Program-made: the position numbers and the translations under genes | Assembly: GCA_024704765.1 (NCBI GenBank) | Contig: JAKMXF010000166.1 | Location: forward strand, 124,001 to 188,000 | DNA length: 64,000 nt | Direction of reading: 5' to 3' | Source: Oopsacas minuta | Taxonomy: Eukaryota > Porifera > Hexactinellida > Lyssacinosida > Leucopsacidae | The notes under the pieces: generated by a model | The model's database searches: none | Seen by the model: the letters and a program-made list of their open reading frames with translations, nothing else | What the model was told of the DNA's origin: nothing | Part shown: positions 29,580 through 37,395 of the stretch, in pieces | How the letters are laid out: each line of letters begins with the position of its first letter | Position numbering within the stretch: the stretch's first letter is position 1

Positions 29580-31070
29580 TTAACTCTCACTACTGGTGAC
29601 CTTAAGCTGGGTGGTTTCCCCTTCTGAGGTGAATTGGTGTAGGAGAGTGAGTCGCTTTTGTTTGGTAATATTCATCTGTTTAACAATCCCAACCGTGTCT
29701 GTCTGTTTAGAATGCTCAATCTTCCATGACAAATTCTCGATTTCTCTTTCAAGTTGAGCTTGATGGTATTCAAACATTTCTTTCCAAGGACCTTCGAGGT
29801 AATAAGCATAAGCGTAAGTGAATTTAAGTGTATATCTGCATTTTAGTAGAAGGTCAACAGCATCTAGGAGATATTGCCAATCGATCCAAGTACCATTACC
29901 TAGCTTGATCTGACCTTGTATGTGTTCGTTAATTTGGCTACGAGTTTGTTCTTCAAGTTCTAGACTCTGAATATGATTTTTCCAACGTGAATAATAATGC
30001 AAATATTTGTTAAGAGATTCCCTCGCGGAATTACCACCATCTCCTATACTAGGATCAGTTTTGTACTTGCTACATTCGTAATACTCTGTTGCGTGAGCTT
30101 TCCAACTGCCAAGACACATCCAACAGAAATCCCAATGACAATTCCGACAACACATATGATTACAACCTCCACTCTTCTCAATGCTAACTTTACATTGAGG
30201 GCAATCCTTGGTGTTCGCACAGATATAGTTCATTGTTTCTGAATCATCTTGACACTTTTTGAGCCAATTCTTAAACTGTGTGCATGGACTGGGGGCGTGG
30301 TAGTTATGCTTACAAATATAGCAGAATAAAGTCGAGCACATTTGACAGGTGACAGGTTTCGAAGCTGAGAAGTCGACCTTCACAATGCAACCACAATCTG
30401 GACCTGGACACCAGCAATATAAAGGGTGTGTCTCAATTAGGTTTTTTAAAAGGAATTTATCATATTTGTCAATCAATTGAACATCTTTAATACAGCTGAC
30501 AACGAAATGCCTATTGAGCAGTAACGAGCATTGTAAACACTCAATTTTCAATGCATTTCCACTACTGATATGAATCTCAATGTGTGTAGAGACACAACTC
30601 AAGCAAAATGAATGTTTACAGTTGAAAACCACTAAATCGCACTGATCATAACAGATAGGACAATAATCTGGCATAACCACCGTTTTAGCATTTGATTTAG
30701 GAATCAAATTAGTTTCCTCTAAAACTTTGTTTGAATCTTCCAGATAAACTTTTTCCAGTTTATCAACATCGTAAAAATAGAAATGTAACATAAATTGAAC
30801 ATTTTCTAAAGAAACTTTCAATTTGTCAGAAGTTATTTTGGCATCAGATTCTAAGCTTTTCTTAGCATCTGAGAAACTTAGACATTTGTAATTGTAAGAT
30901 TCAGGGTCTGTGGTTGGACTGATATCCCCTAAATCTTGTGAGTCCATTTCTCCCTCTGAAAGTCCAGGTGCATAAGGATCATAGTCATCACCACCATCAC
31001 CATCATCATCATCATCATCATCATCAGAAGCATTACTAGTTGTATCTTCTATCCCATCATCCTGACTCAT
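29580..31070 (-). CDS. ARIH2: Ariadne-type RBR E3 ubiquitin ligase ARIH2
   Basis: An RBR ligase that in other animals is activated by neddylated cullin-5 complexes and transfers ubiquitin through a thioester cysteine. The ATG at 31070 (MSQDDGIED) gives 496 aa; the ORF is open further upstream without an ATG. Order: acidic N-terminus with a poly-Asp run, RING1 (CPICYDQC ... CLQC, about residues 136-185), IBR (CPGPDCGCIVKVD ... CYICKHNYHAP, about 220-265), RING2 (DCPQCKVSIEKSGGCNHMCC, about 290-325; the Cys in GGCNHM is catalytic), and the Ariadne domain with GTWIDWQYL, KCRYTLKFTYAYAYYLEG and REIENLSWK. KKCQDDSETMNYI before RING2 and the Ariadne helices match ARIH2 rather than ARIH1. No intron. 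Confidence 0.93.
   Translation of the reverse strand: MSQDDGIEDTTSNASDDDDDDDDGDGGDDYDPYAPGLSEGEMDSQDLGDISPTTDPESYNYKCLSFSDAKKSLESDAKITSDKLKVSLENVQFMLHFYFYDVDKLEKVYLEDSNKVLEETNLIPKSNAKTVVMPDYCPICYDQCDLVVFNCKHSFCLSCVSTHIEIHISSGNALKIECLQCSLLLNRHFVVSCIKDVQLIDKYDKFLLKNLIETHPLYCWCPGPDCGCIVKVDFSASKPVTCQMCSTLFCYICKHNYHAPSPCTQFKNWLKKCQDDSETMNYICANTKDCPQCKVSIEKSGGCNHMCCRNCHWDFCWMCLGSWKAHATEYYECSKYKTDPSIGDGGNSARESLNKYLHYYSRWKNHIQSLELEEQTRSQINEHIQGQIKLGNGTWIDWQYLLDAVDLLLKCRYTLKFTYAYAYYLEGPWKEMFEYHQAQLEREIENLSWKIEHSKQTDTVGIVKQMNITKQKRLTLLHQFTSEGETTQLKVTSSES
30985..31027. repeat. (ATC)n tract encoding poly-Asp in ARIH2
   Basis: A CATCAT/CACCAC triplet run, read on the minus strand as GAT/GGT codons for the Asp-rich N-terminus of ARIH2. 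Length may vary between individuals. Confidence 0.85.
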
Positions 31071-31981
31071 TCTAACTAAAGTATGTGCTTTAAGCCTAGG
31101 CGTAAGCTGATATTTATACAAATTCAAATAAGTGAGATGAAATTCTCAAAAGAGTTCGAGTTGAAAAGGAAATTGATTTTCCGTAATAAATCAAAATTGA
31201 AGAATTGTTGTAATTTCTAAAGAAAATTGACTCTCCATATTTTACATGAATATATATACAAAATTTCATATTTATTGCGCCATGTGCTAGCTTATACGTA
31301 TTCTAAACTAACAATTCTACATTGTGCACACAGTAATCTTGTACCTGTAGTCATATGTATAATTATTATATTAGCAAGATAAAGTTGACAAAAAATAAAG
31401 TGTTACGAATAATTAGAACTTCTCTATCATGTTATAAGAATCTCTAGTTTAGATGTATAGTTTAGGTGAAGCACGTATTTACACAGAAAAGTTTGTCGAA
31501 AACTACTAAAAATAAATAATTCTAAATTAATTTGGTCGCATATTAAATATGATACGTAACTACTTTATTCCCGTTAAAACTGAGAGTTCCCGAAACTGGA
31601 CTGAAAAGGTTTCCCAATTTTAACTGGTAGGTCATTTGGCCAAACTTGACAGCAGAGGTTGAGAAATCCTGATTTAGATATTGGCAAATGTGGTATCAGA
31701 ATAAATTCACGAGAATAGAAACCGAAATGTTCCAAAACGTTGTCCCCCCTAAACCAAAACATCAAATATAAATGAATATATTAGGAAATTTGAGAAATAT
31801 TTAAAACACGAATTTACTCAAAAATAGGAATTTTAATGAGGTAAATAACTAAAAGAAAATATTAATATTATTGAGGTAATATATAGATTTGTATGTAGAT
31901 AACTAATATATTGTATCTGCTAGAGTGATGGTCAATATACAATGAAGGGTATAAAATGTGAATGACAAGAGATGACATCAT
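31071..31981. other. Intergenic region between ARIH2 and UGCG
   Basis: About 910 bp, AT-rich. The segment 31580-31700 is GC-richer and contains CAGAGGTTGAGAAATCCTGA, which recalls hAT-type element ends, but no partner end was found. A 63-codon ORF across it is probably chance. Confidence 0.45.
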
Positions 31982-33244
31982 TCAAGTGTTAGTAACATAC
32001 TCGTCAGTACAGCATTTTAGTGTTCTATCGTGTCCACTCCAGTAAATCTTCTTCGAACAAATAGCTTGTATAAAATTAGGGATGACTAGTGTTTCACGTA
32101 TAAGCCAAGCGAGACTATATATTAAAAGTAACCCGTCAAAAGTTAGCGGTTTATTGAGGAGGACATAAGAGAGAGTTGCATCAGAAATAAACCATAGAAG
32201 AACATGTGTAGGGAATGTGACAAAAGGATTTACACCGTATAGATAGTATAGAGCAAATGAACACAAAACACCTGTAGGAAAGCACTCAATGCAAGGTTCA
32301 AAAGTCAACCAAGGCATAAAGTACATTCGTATGCGAGTCCATCTAACCATTCTCTGTCTGAACGCGTCAATTGTTCGAGAACCAAAATTCTGATAGAGCG
32401 GAATTCTACTGAGTTTTAGTGTTCGTTTTGAGTTCACAAAATCTTTTCCAATACGATTATCCTCCATAGAAGAGAAGAAATATTTCTTCAGACCTTGTGT
32501 AATTTCATTCAATACATCTTTAGGGAATAACATCGACATACCATTGGTCGAATTAAAACCAAAGAAACTCGACATTAAATAAACTCTTGCATGACTTGTG
32601 TAGAAATAGACAACTTCAAGACATTCTGCTAGAGTATGATTCAGAGATTTTGACAAGGGTAACTGATGCACAAGGCCACCCCCTTCCATGATATGTGACG
32701 TCATCTCGAGTAATGTATTAGGTTCTACACATATGTTAGCATCTGCCATCCACACAAGGTCGTACTCTGCTGCACTTATCCCTGGTACTAAGTTCGTTAC
32801 TTTAGGATTCTCAAAGTTTTTAGGCTCAAAACCTTTTATTTTCTGTGTTTTGATAGACGGATAGTCTCTGATTAATCGATCTACAATTTCGTGAGCTGGA
32901 TCTGATGCTGATTGGATACAGAATATTATTTCAAATTTTGGATAATTAAGTTTGAAATAAGATTCTAGATTACTGTAGAGATTGACATCACTTCCTTTCA
33001 AAGGTTTGATAATCGATACGCTTGGTAAACTGTCTTTTGGGTGGAGTTGTAAGAACACGTATGGATCAAAGGCATATAGAAATTTCTTCGCGTAAAGTAT
33101 TGAAACGATATGACAGAAATAAATAAATATCATTAGACCAATGAAGATATAAGATATAATGGAGAGTACTCCAGATACACTGAAAAGATACCAATATACT
33201 CCTAATATCCTTTCTTTGTATGTTACGTCATCAATATCTCCCAT
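31982..33244 (-). CDS. UGCG: Ceramide glucosyltransferase
   Basis: A Golgi membrane enzyme (GT21 family) that transfers glucose from UDP-glucose to ceramide, the first step of glucosylceramide-based glycolipids. The ATG at 33244 (MGDIDD) gives 420 aa; human is 394. There is an N-terminal membrane anchor (about residues 17-46), then the GT-A domain with SIIKPLKGSDVNLYSNLE, DLVWMADANICV (the D1 aspartate), GLVHQLP, the SMEDNRIGKDF acidic site (D3) and RQRMVRW, the (Q/R)xxRW motif that defines the family. Hydrophobic segments at the C-terminus resemble the membrane-embedded part of the human enzyme. One exon. Confidence 0.93.
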   Translation of the reverse strand: MGDIDDVTYKERILGVYWYLFSVSGVLSIISYIFIGLMIFIYFCHIVSILYAKKFLYAFDPYVFLQLHPKDSLPSVSIIKPLKGSDVNLYSNLESYFKLNYPKFEIIFCIQSASDPAHEIVDRLIRDYPSIKTQKIKGFEPKNFENPKVTNLVPGISAAEYDLVWMADANICVEPNTLLEMTSHIMEGGGLVHQLPLSKSLNHTLAECLEVVYFYTSHARVYLMSSFFGFNSTNGMSMLFPKDVLNEITQGLKKYFFSSMEDNRIGKDFVNSKRTLKLSRIPLYQNFGSRTIDAFRQRMVRWTRIRMYFMPWLTFEPCIECFPTGVLCSFALYYLYGVNPFVTFPTHVLLWFISDATLSYVLLNKPLTFDGLLLIYSLAWLIRETLVIPNFIQAICSKKIYWSGHDRTLKCCTDEYVTNT

Positions 33245-33274
33245 CCTGAAGCGTTGGAATGATGTCAATAGCAA

Positions 33275-34227
33275 CTAGCTATTTTGGGAGATGGAATATA
33301 AAGATTAATAATAGATCCAATTTGCTTTAAAGAAATTCGTACAGGAACCTAAATATTTGGAGAAAAGACGAAATATTCAAGAGAAAAGTATCAAACAAAT
33401 GCTTCTGGGCTTGTTAAAACGCAAAAATACAAATAAATACTTTGTCAATTCACTTGCAAGTTGAATAGAAAATTATATTTAGAATTACAAGATAAACAAG
33501 CTTAGGTCACTATAACCACAGCCAATGCGCACAATGGGAAGCCTATTCGTTAATGACTGAGGACAATATTTAAAGATTTATAAGTGGAATTCAGAGAAAT
33601 TCACCAATCTACAATCTACAATCTACAATCTAGAATGTCTGATTGTATAGTTATGGTCAGCCTAGGCCTGAGAACACATCGAACAAAAATGATAAATATT
33701 TATTAATAATAGATGGAATTAGTTATTTATATGTAAATTTGAAGTGTTCAACTACGTGAACGTAATGAAAGCAACCTATTGAGGTCATTGAATAGTTGAC
33801 ATACTGATTGTATAAGGAAGGCCAATTAGGGTAAAGAAAGTACAAAATACAATTTCTTTGGCTTAATCACTGAAACTTAAGAAAATTACTAGTTCATATT
33901 ATTGGTGCAGGTCAGAAGATATTAATATGAGAGTTTTAGGGATATTTGTAATATTCAATGAATTTGTAATACGATCGACTTGTAGCCTTCAAATGAGAAA
34001 ATTACACGGTTCATAATTAGTGCAAAGTATCCCCTTACTCAATATTACATTGATAATTAAGGCATTACCTGACTTTGATCAAAAGGAGTTAATTGATCAC
34101 CAAAGACAAAATAGGTTCTAAATAAAAAACTTAGAACACTGGCTACGTAGTATGAAATCAATAAACCCGAATTAACAATAATTTATTCATAGAAATATGC
34201 AGTATATTAATTAACAGAATATTCAAA
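33275..34227. other. Intergenic region between UGCG and LAMTOR4
   Basis: About 950 bp. Contains a CAATCTA repeat at 33605-33632. Otherwise AT-rich with no gene recognised. Confidence 0.5.
33605..33632. repeat. (CAATCTA)4 short tandem repeat
   Basis: Four copies of a 7-bp unit, the last followed by GAATG, in intergenic DNA. Confidence 0.85.
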
Positions 34228-34527
34228 TCAATCGATTGAAGCAGTTTTCACGATATATATCAACTTCTTCTTATAATCATAACTAACGATATAAGAGTAT
34301 GATTGATAATTGACGATAACTCGATTGATAACATCGGATTTATCAGAATTTATAGATGAAATAAACTGTTGACAAGACCTCAAAACCTTGTCCATTATAT
34401 CAGCAACTTTCTGTTGATTCTCCAGGTCTCCAGTTGAACTTTTTATTCCTTCATCTTCGTCCAATACGATAGAACCGAGCAAATGCTGCACATTTTCCAA
34501 GTTTTGGTTATAACCAAATGATGCCAT
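34228..34527 (-). CDS. LAMTOR4: Ragulator subunit LAMTOR4
   Basis: A small roadblock-fold subunit of the Ragulator complex, which anchors Rag GTPases on lysosomes for amino-acid signalling to mTORC1. The protein is 99 aa, the same length as human LAMTOR4. It shares the block LGSIVLDEDEGIKSSTGDLE (human LGYLVLSEGAVLASSGDLE-like) followed by a helix (NQQKVADIMDKVLRSCQQF) and strand-rich C-terminus (VIVNYQSYSYIVSYDYKKKL, IYIVKT). No other domain and no intron. The plus-strand PLPP gene starts about 357 bp away, so the two share a divergent promoter region. Confidence 0.85.
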   Translation of the reverse strand: MASFGYNQNLENVQHLLGSIVLDEDEGIKSSTGDLENQQKVADIMDKVLRSCQQFISSINSDKSDVINRVIVNYQSYSYIVSYDYKKKLIYIVKTASID

Positions 34528-34883
34528 TGCTAATTATGGTATAATATCTCCACCAAATGCTAGAAATTAGTAAAGGTTCCAACTCAAATTAGAACTTTAT
34601 GACATACAATTCAACGGAATCATAGATTCATTCAATAATATTAAGCAAATAGAATTATCTACAAGGCTTCTGTACTATTGTTAATTAATAAGATAGGAAT
34701 TAGATGATTACTAAACCCATTACAAAAGAATATACAAATTAATGTAATGGACTTAGGGAATATGTGTTTGTGTGAATTATTATCCTAGCATAATATATGG
34801 AAACAATTTCAATGCTAATTAGATAACGGCTAATTTGCCTATATAGCTTTAGTAGTAGACAGTCGAGGTAGACTCTAACAAAT
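34528..34883. other. Divergent promoter region of LAMTOR4 and the lipid phosphatase
   Basis: About 356 bp between two divergently transcribed ATGs. A CTATATAG sequence at about 34839-34846 is placed 38-45 bp upstream of the phosphatase ATG. No repeat seen. Confidence 0.5.
34839..34846 (+). promoter_or_regulatory. Possible TATA-like box of the phosphatase gene
   Basis: CTATATAG lies about 38 bp before the ATG at 34884. With a start site roughly 25-30 bp downstream the 5' leader would be very short, so it is only a candidate. Confidence 0.3.
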
Positions 34884-35852
34884 ATGTCTGAAAGAAATGC
34901 TCTCCTTCACCCTGAGATACACTACCTCGGAAATAATGATATAACCAGCAATCGCGTCACGATACACTATTCTATCATACATCTAATATTCGAACTCTTA
35001 TTCCCAATTACTCTCGCGATAGTACTAACCCTGATTTCCCTAATAAAATTTCCTTTAACACAGCTTGGGTTTTTCTGTGATGACCGGACTATCCGTTATC
35101 CATACCAGGAGTCTACAGTCAAAAGTTATGAAATGTATTTATTTCTCGTACCCACAATATTGTCCTTTATCATACTAACTTTGGTAGAACAATTCTCCCA
35201 ATTTTATGAGAGAAAATGTCTTCAAACATTGGCTAAAACAAGACCTGTACATGTCATATTAAATTGTATAGTTCGTAACTTTGAAGTCCCATTTTGGCTT
35301 TGGAAGTTTGTCTACATTCTTTATGCATTCGTAGTGGGACATTTGGTAACCATGGTAGTGACGTACAGTCTCAAATTATCAGTGGGGGAATTACGTCCTC
35401 ATTTCCTCGATGTTTGTAAACCAAATCTTTCTCTTACTACTTGTAAGAATACGCTAGGTTTCGAGGTATACGTTACGAATTATACATGTACTGGAGATTC
35501 TGATCTCGTTAGGGAAGGAAGACTTTCGTTTCCTTCCGGGCACTCCTCATTCATTTCCTACAATATGGCATTCCTTATCTTCTATTTGGAAACTAAGCAG
35601 TTCTTACCAAGAGGCTTCCGTTCATTTCTCAGCATTGTATTCGCTATAGTGGCCTGTTTAATTTCATTATCCCGACTGGATGACTTCAAGCATCATAATC
35701 ATGACGTAATAGCAGGGATGGCTATTGGAGTTGTAACAGCAGCGTTCATGTATTTCTATATCATGCGGTATAACATTGTGATTTCAATACACAAAAAGAG
35801 AAAGAAACTATCTCATAGGGTGGATCATGATCTTAGCGGAGCGAGGATTTAA
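34884..35852 (+). CDS. Phospholipid phosphatase (PLPP/LPP family), 322 aa
   Basis: An integral membrane phosphatase that dephosphorylates phosphatidate, lysophosphatidate, ceramide-1-phosphate or sphingosine-1-phosphate, with its active site facing the lumen or outside. Six hydrophobic segments are visible. The three catalytic motifs are intact: C1 KLSVGELRP (K-x6-RP), C2 PSGHSS (catalytic His), and C3 SRLDDFKHHNHD (SR-x5-H-x3-D). The spacing between motifs and the NYTC sequon in the C1-C2 loop fit PLPP1-3 rather than glucose-6-phosphatase. The exact paralog cannot be named. The ATG at 34884 is preceded by AACAAAT. It is convergent with SELENOF, about 670 bp apart. Confidence 0.92.
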   Translation: MSERNALLHPEIHYLGNNDITSNRVTIHYSIIHLIFELLFPITLAIVLTLISLIKFPLTQLGFFCDDRTIRYPYQESTVKSYEMYLFLVPTILSFIILTLVEQFSQFYERKCLQTLAKTRPVHVILNCIVRNFEVPFWLWKFVYILYAFVVGHLVTMVVTYSLKLSVGELRPHFLDVCKPNLSLTTCKNTLGFEVYVTNYTCTGDSDLVREGRLSFPSGHSSFISYNMAFLIFYLETKQFLPRGFRSFLSIVFAIVACLISLSRLDDFKHHNHDVIAGMAIGVVTAAFMYFYIMRYNIVISIHKKRKKLSHRVDHDLSGARI

Positions 35853-35916
35853 TAATACTACATTATTGCTATCTATTTTTATCCGCTAATTAATTAGCAT
35901 ATATTTATGTTGAAAT

Positions 35917-35922
35917 AATAAA
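35917..35922 (+). terminator. Polyadenylation signal AATAAA
   Basis: A consensus AATAAA 65 bp downstream of the phosphatase stop codon, on the correct strand. Confidence 0.55.
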
Positions 35923-36439
35923 TACAATTATTCAGGCCTTCTTATGTACATGTTCTGAGTCCAACCATTTGGCCCAAATTTTAGTACTTTTAGGCCAAAT
36001 TATCCTCCTTAAACTTCAACACATTTTAGTTTCAATATTGTAATAATTTGTCTTCTTTATATTTCCGATAATGTAATACCTTATATTTGTGTAATAAATT
36101 TTATTTTATTCTTACGAGCCATTGGCTTGGTAGCTTCGCGCTGGATCACTCGACAGCCACGTAGTTTCGCTGATTTCAATTTTCTGCCTATAAAATTTTG
36201 ATAAACACGTATACATACACTCGTATATTCAGATCTAAATATGTATGACTATTTGACCCAGAACATAATACATATAAGATTTTATTAACTAAGCCCATGC
36301 AAAAGCCTATAATTTTGTAAGATATATGGATAAATTGCTTAAACCATCCAAGTACATAATCCCATTTATAATAGATATTGCATGCATTGTGATATGATTA
36401 TTTATACCTATAAAGCTATAGAAATAGTACTTCAATACC

Positions 36440-36515
36440 TCATAAATGTGAACAAAAGAGATCAGGCAAAATAGATGGTATTTCCCACTTTACCATCATA
36501 GTTGAGTACACAGAG
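36440..36515 (-). promoter_or_regulatory. Candidate SECIS element of SELENOF
   Basis: On the minus strand, just after the SELENOF stop, ATGA (36499-36496) and TGAT (36464-36461) can form the quartet. Between them GGTAAAG can pair with TTTTGCC and TGG with CCA, leaving an apical GAAATA that supplies the unpaired AA. The outer helix (GTGTAC with GTTCAC) is weak. An alternative 7-bp stem (GATGGTA/TACCATC) overlaps. The fold was done by eye. Confidence 0.4.
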
Positions 36516-36525
36516 TAGAGATACG

Positions 36526-36984
36526 CTATTTTAAGTGTTCTAATAAGAATTCTTCAATTGTGTCTGTAGTCCAATTTTCTATGTTCAGAGTCTTCACTAC
36601 TTCATTCCCCTCTACCAGCTTGAGGGTCGGCTTAACACCCTTGGGGTACTTCAAAGCGAGACCAGAAAATTTAGAAGGCTTATCCCCATTTACAAATGCC
36701 TGTACCTGGGGATAAGCTCCTAATTTTCATTTGCAGACTTCCAATATTGCTTTTGAATATTTAGAAAATTTCTTTTTCTCTTCAATATGCTGGCAACACT
36801 CCCTACATTCTTCAGCTACAACTTCAAGATTGAATTTCAGCATTGCTTCACATGTTGAGCACTTGAGTATCGTATAATCGAATCCTCTGGAGAGACAGGT
36901 TGCCTCATCCATGGAGGACGATACTCCCTCAAGTGATGCAGCTAATGAGAAGAATAGGAGGAAAACACCTCCTTTGATGACCAT
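36526..36984 (-). CDS. SELENOF: Selenoprotein F (15-kDa selenoprotein) with in-frame UGA
   Basis: An ER thioredoxin-like oxidoreductase that binds the glycoprotein glucosyltransferase UGGT. Read through the TGA at 36729-36727 the CDS runs from the ATG at 36984 to a TAG at 36528-36526, giving 152 aa (human about 165). It has a signal peptide (about 1-17), the Cys-rich UGGT-binding region (CLSRGFDYTILKCSTCEAML, EECRECC), and the redox motif CKU (Cys-Lys-Sec), followed by KLGAYPQVQAFVNGDKP, a near match to the human segment, and a Trx-like C-terminus ending FLLEHLK. Conservation on both sides of the TGA shows that it is Sec and not a stop. Gene callers without readthrough would end the protein at 85 aa. 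Confidence 0.93.
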
Positions 36985-37395
36985 ATATTACCTCTAATCT
37001 GTAAAAAAAGATAAATATCAATAATTCATGTTAGATTAGATTAGTTAGAATGTGTATCTTGTATTGGGAATAATAATTAAGCAAAATACATACAGTCAAC
37101 TCCTGTGATTAAAATACAAAGTCAGATATGATAAATTGATTAAACTTTTCGAAATCGGTAAAAATACTATTATAAATTACCGGCACGCTTACGTATATTC
37201 AAATGATATCGTGGTTCCTTGAGTTTCAATATTAGGGGAGTGGACTGTATTTACTTGTTAGGACCATTTGTAACGTAAGGAGTAGAGTGGAAGAATTTAT
37301 CGAGAAATAAAATAAATAAACTTTTCACAAATAATTACTATTCGAAACTAATATAATGTCTAGGTATATAAATTTAGATAAATAGGTAAATACAA
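36985..37395. other. Intergenic region with a pogo-like MITE
   Basis: About 410 bp between SELENOF and the dynein-like gene, most of it the 155-bp element at 37093-37247. No gene. Confidence 0.5.
37093..37247. mobile_element. 155-bp pogo/Tigger-like MITE, CAGTCAACTCC family
   Basis: Starts CAGTCAACTCCTGTGATTAA and ends with the inverse of CAGTCCACTCCCCTAATATT. TA flanks both ends (37091-37092 and 37248-37249). The right half shares GTGGTTCCTTGAGTTTCAAT with the element at 954-1426. Confidence 0.65.

Larger units (their letters stand above)
35853..36525. other. Region between convergent phosphatase and SELENOF genes
   Basis: About 670 bp holding both 3' UTRs. A polyadenylation signal for the phosphatase lies at 35917-35922 and a candidate SECIS for SELENOF at 36440-36515. 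A GC-richer patch at about 36114-36180 stands out from its surroundings but I cannot identify it. Confidence 0.5.

Noticed and set aside
31574-31765. 63-codon minus-strand ORF
   Set aside because: Non-coding composition and no neighbours; more likely part of an old repeat.
36114-36180. Possible tRNA or transposase fragment in a GC-richer patch
   Set aside because: No cloverleaf with a T-loop GTTCRA box could be formed by eye and no clear protein match on either strand.
36727-36729. Premature stop or pseudogene in the SELENOF gene
   Set aside because: The TGA is exactly at the known Sec position with conserved sequence downstream.
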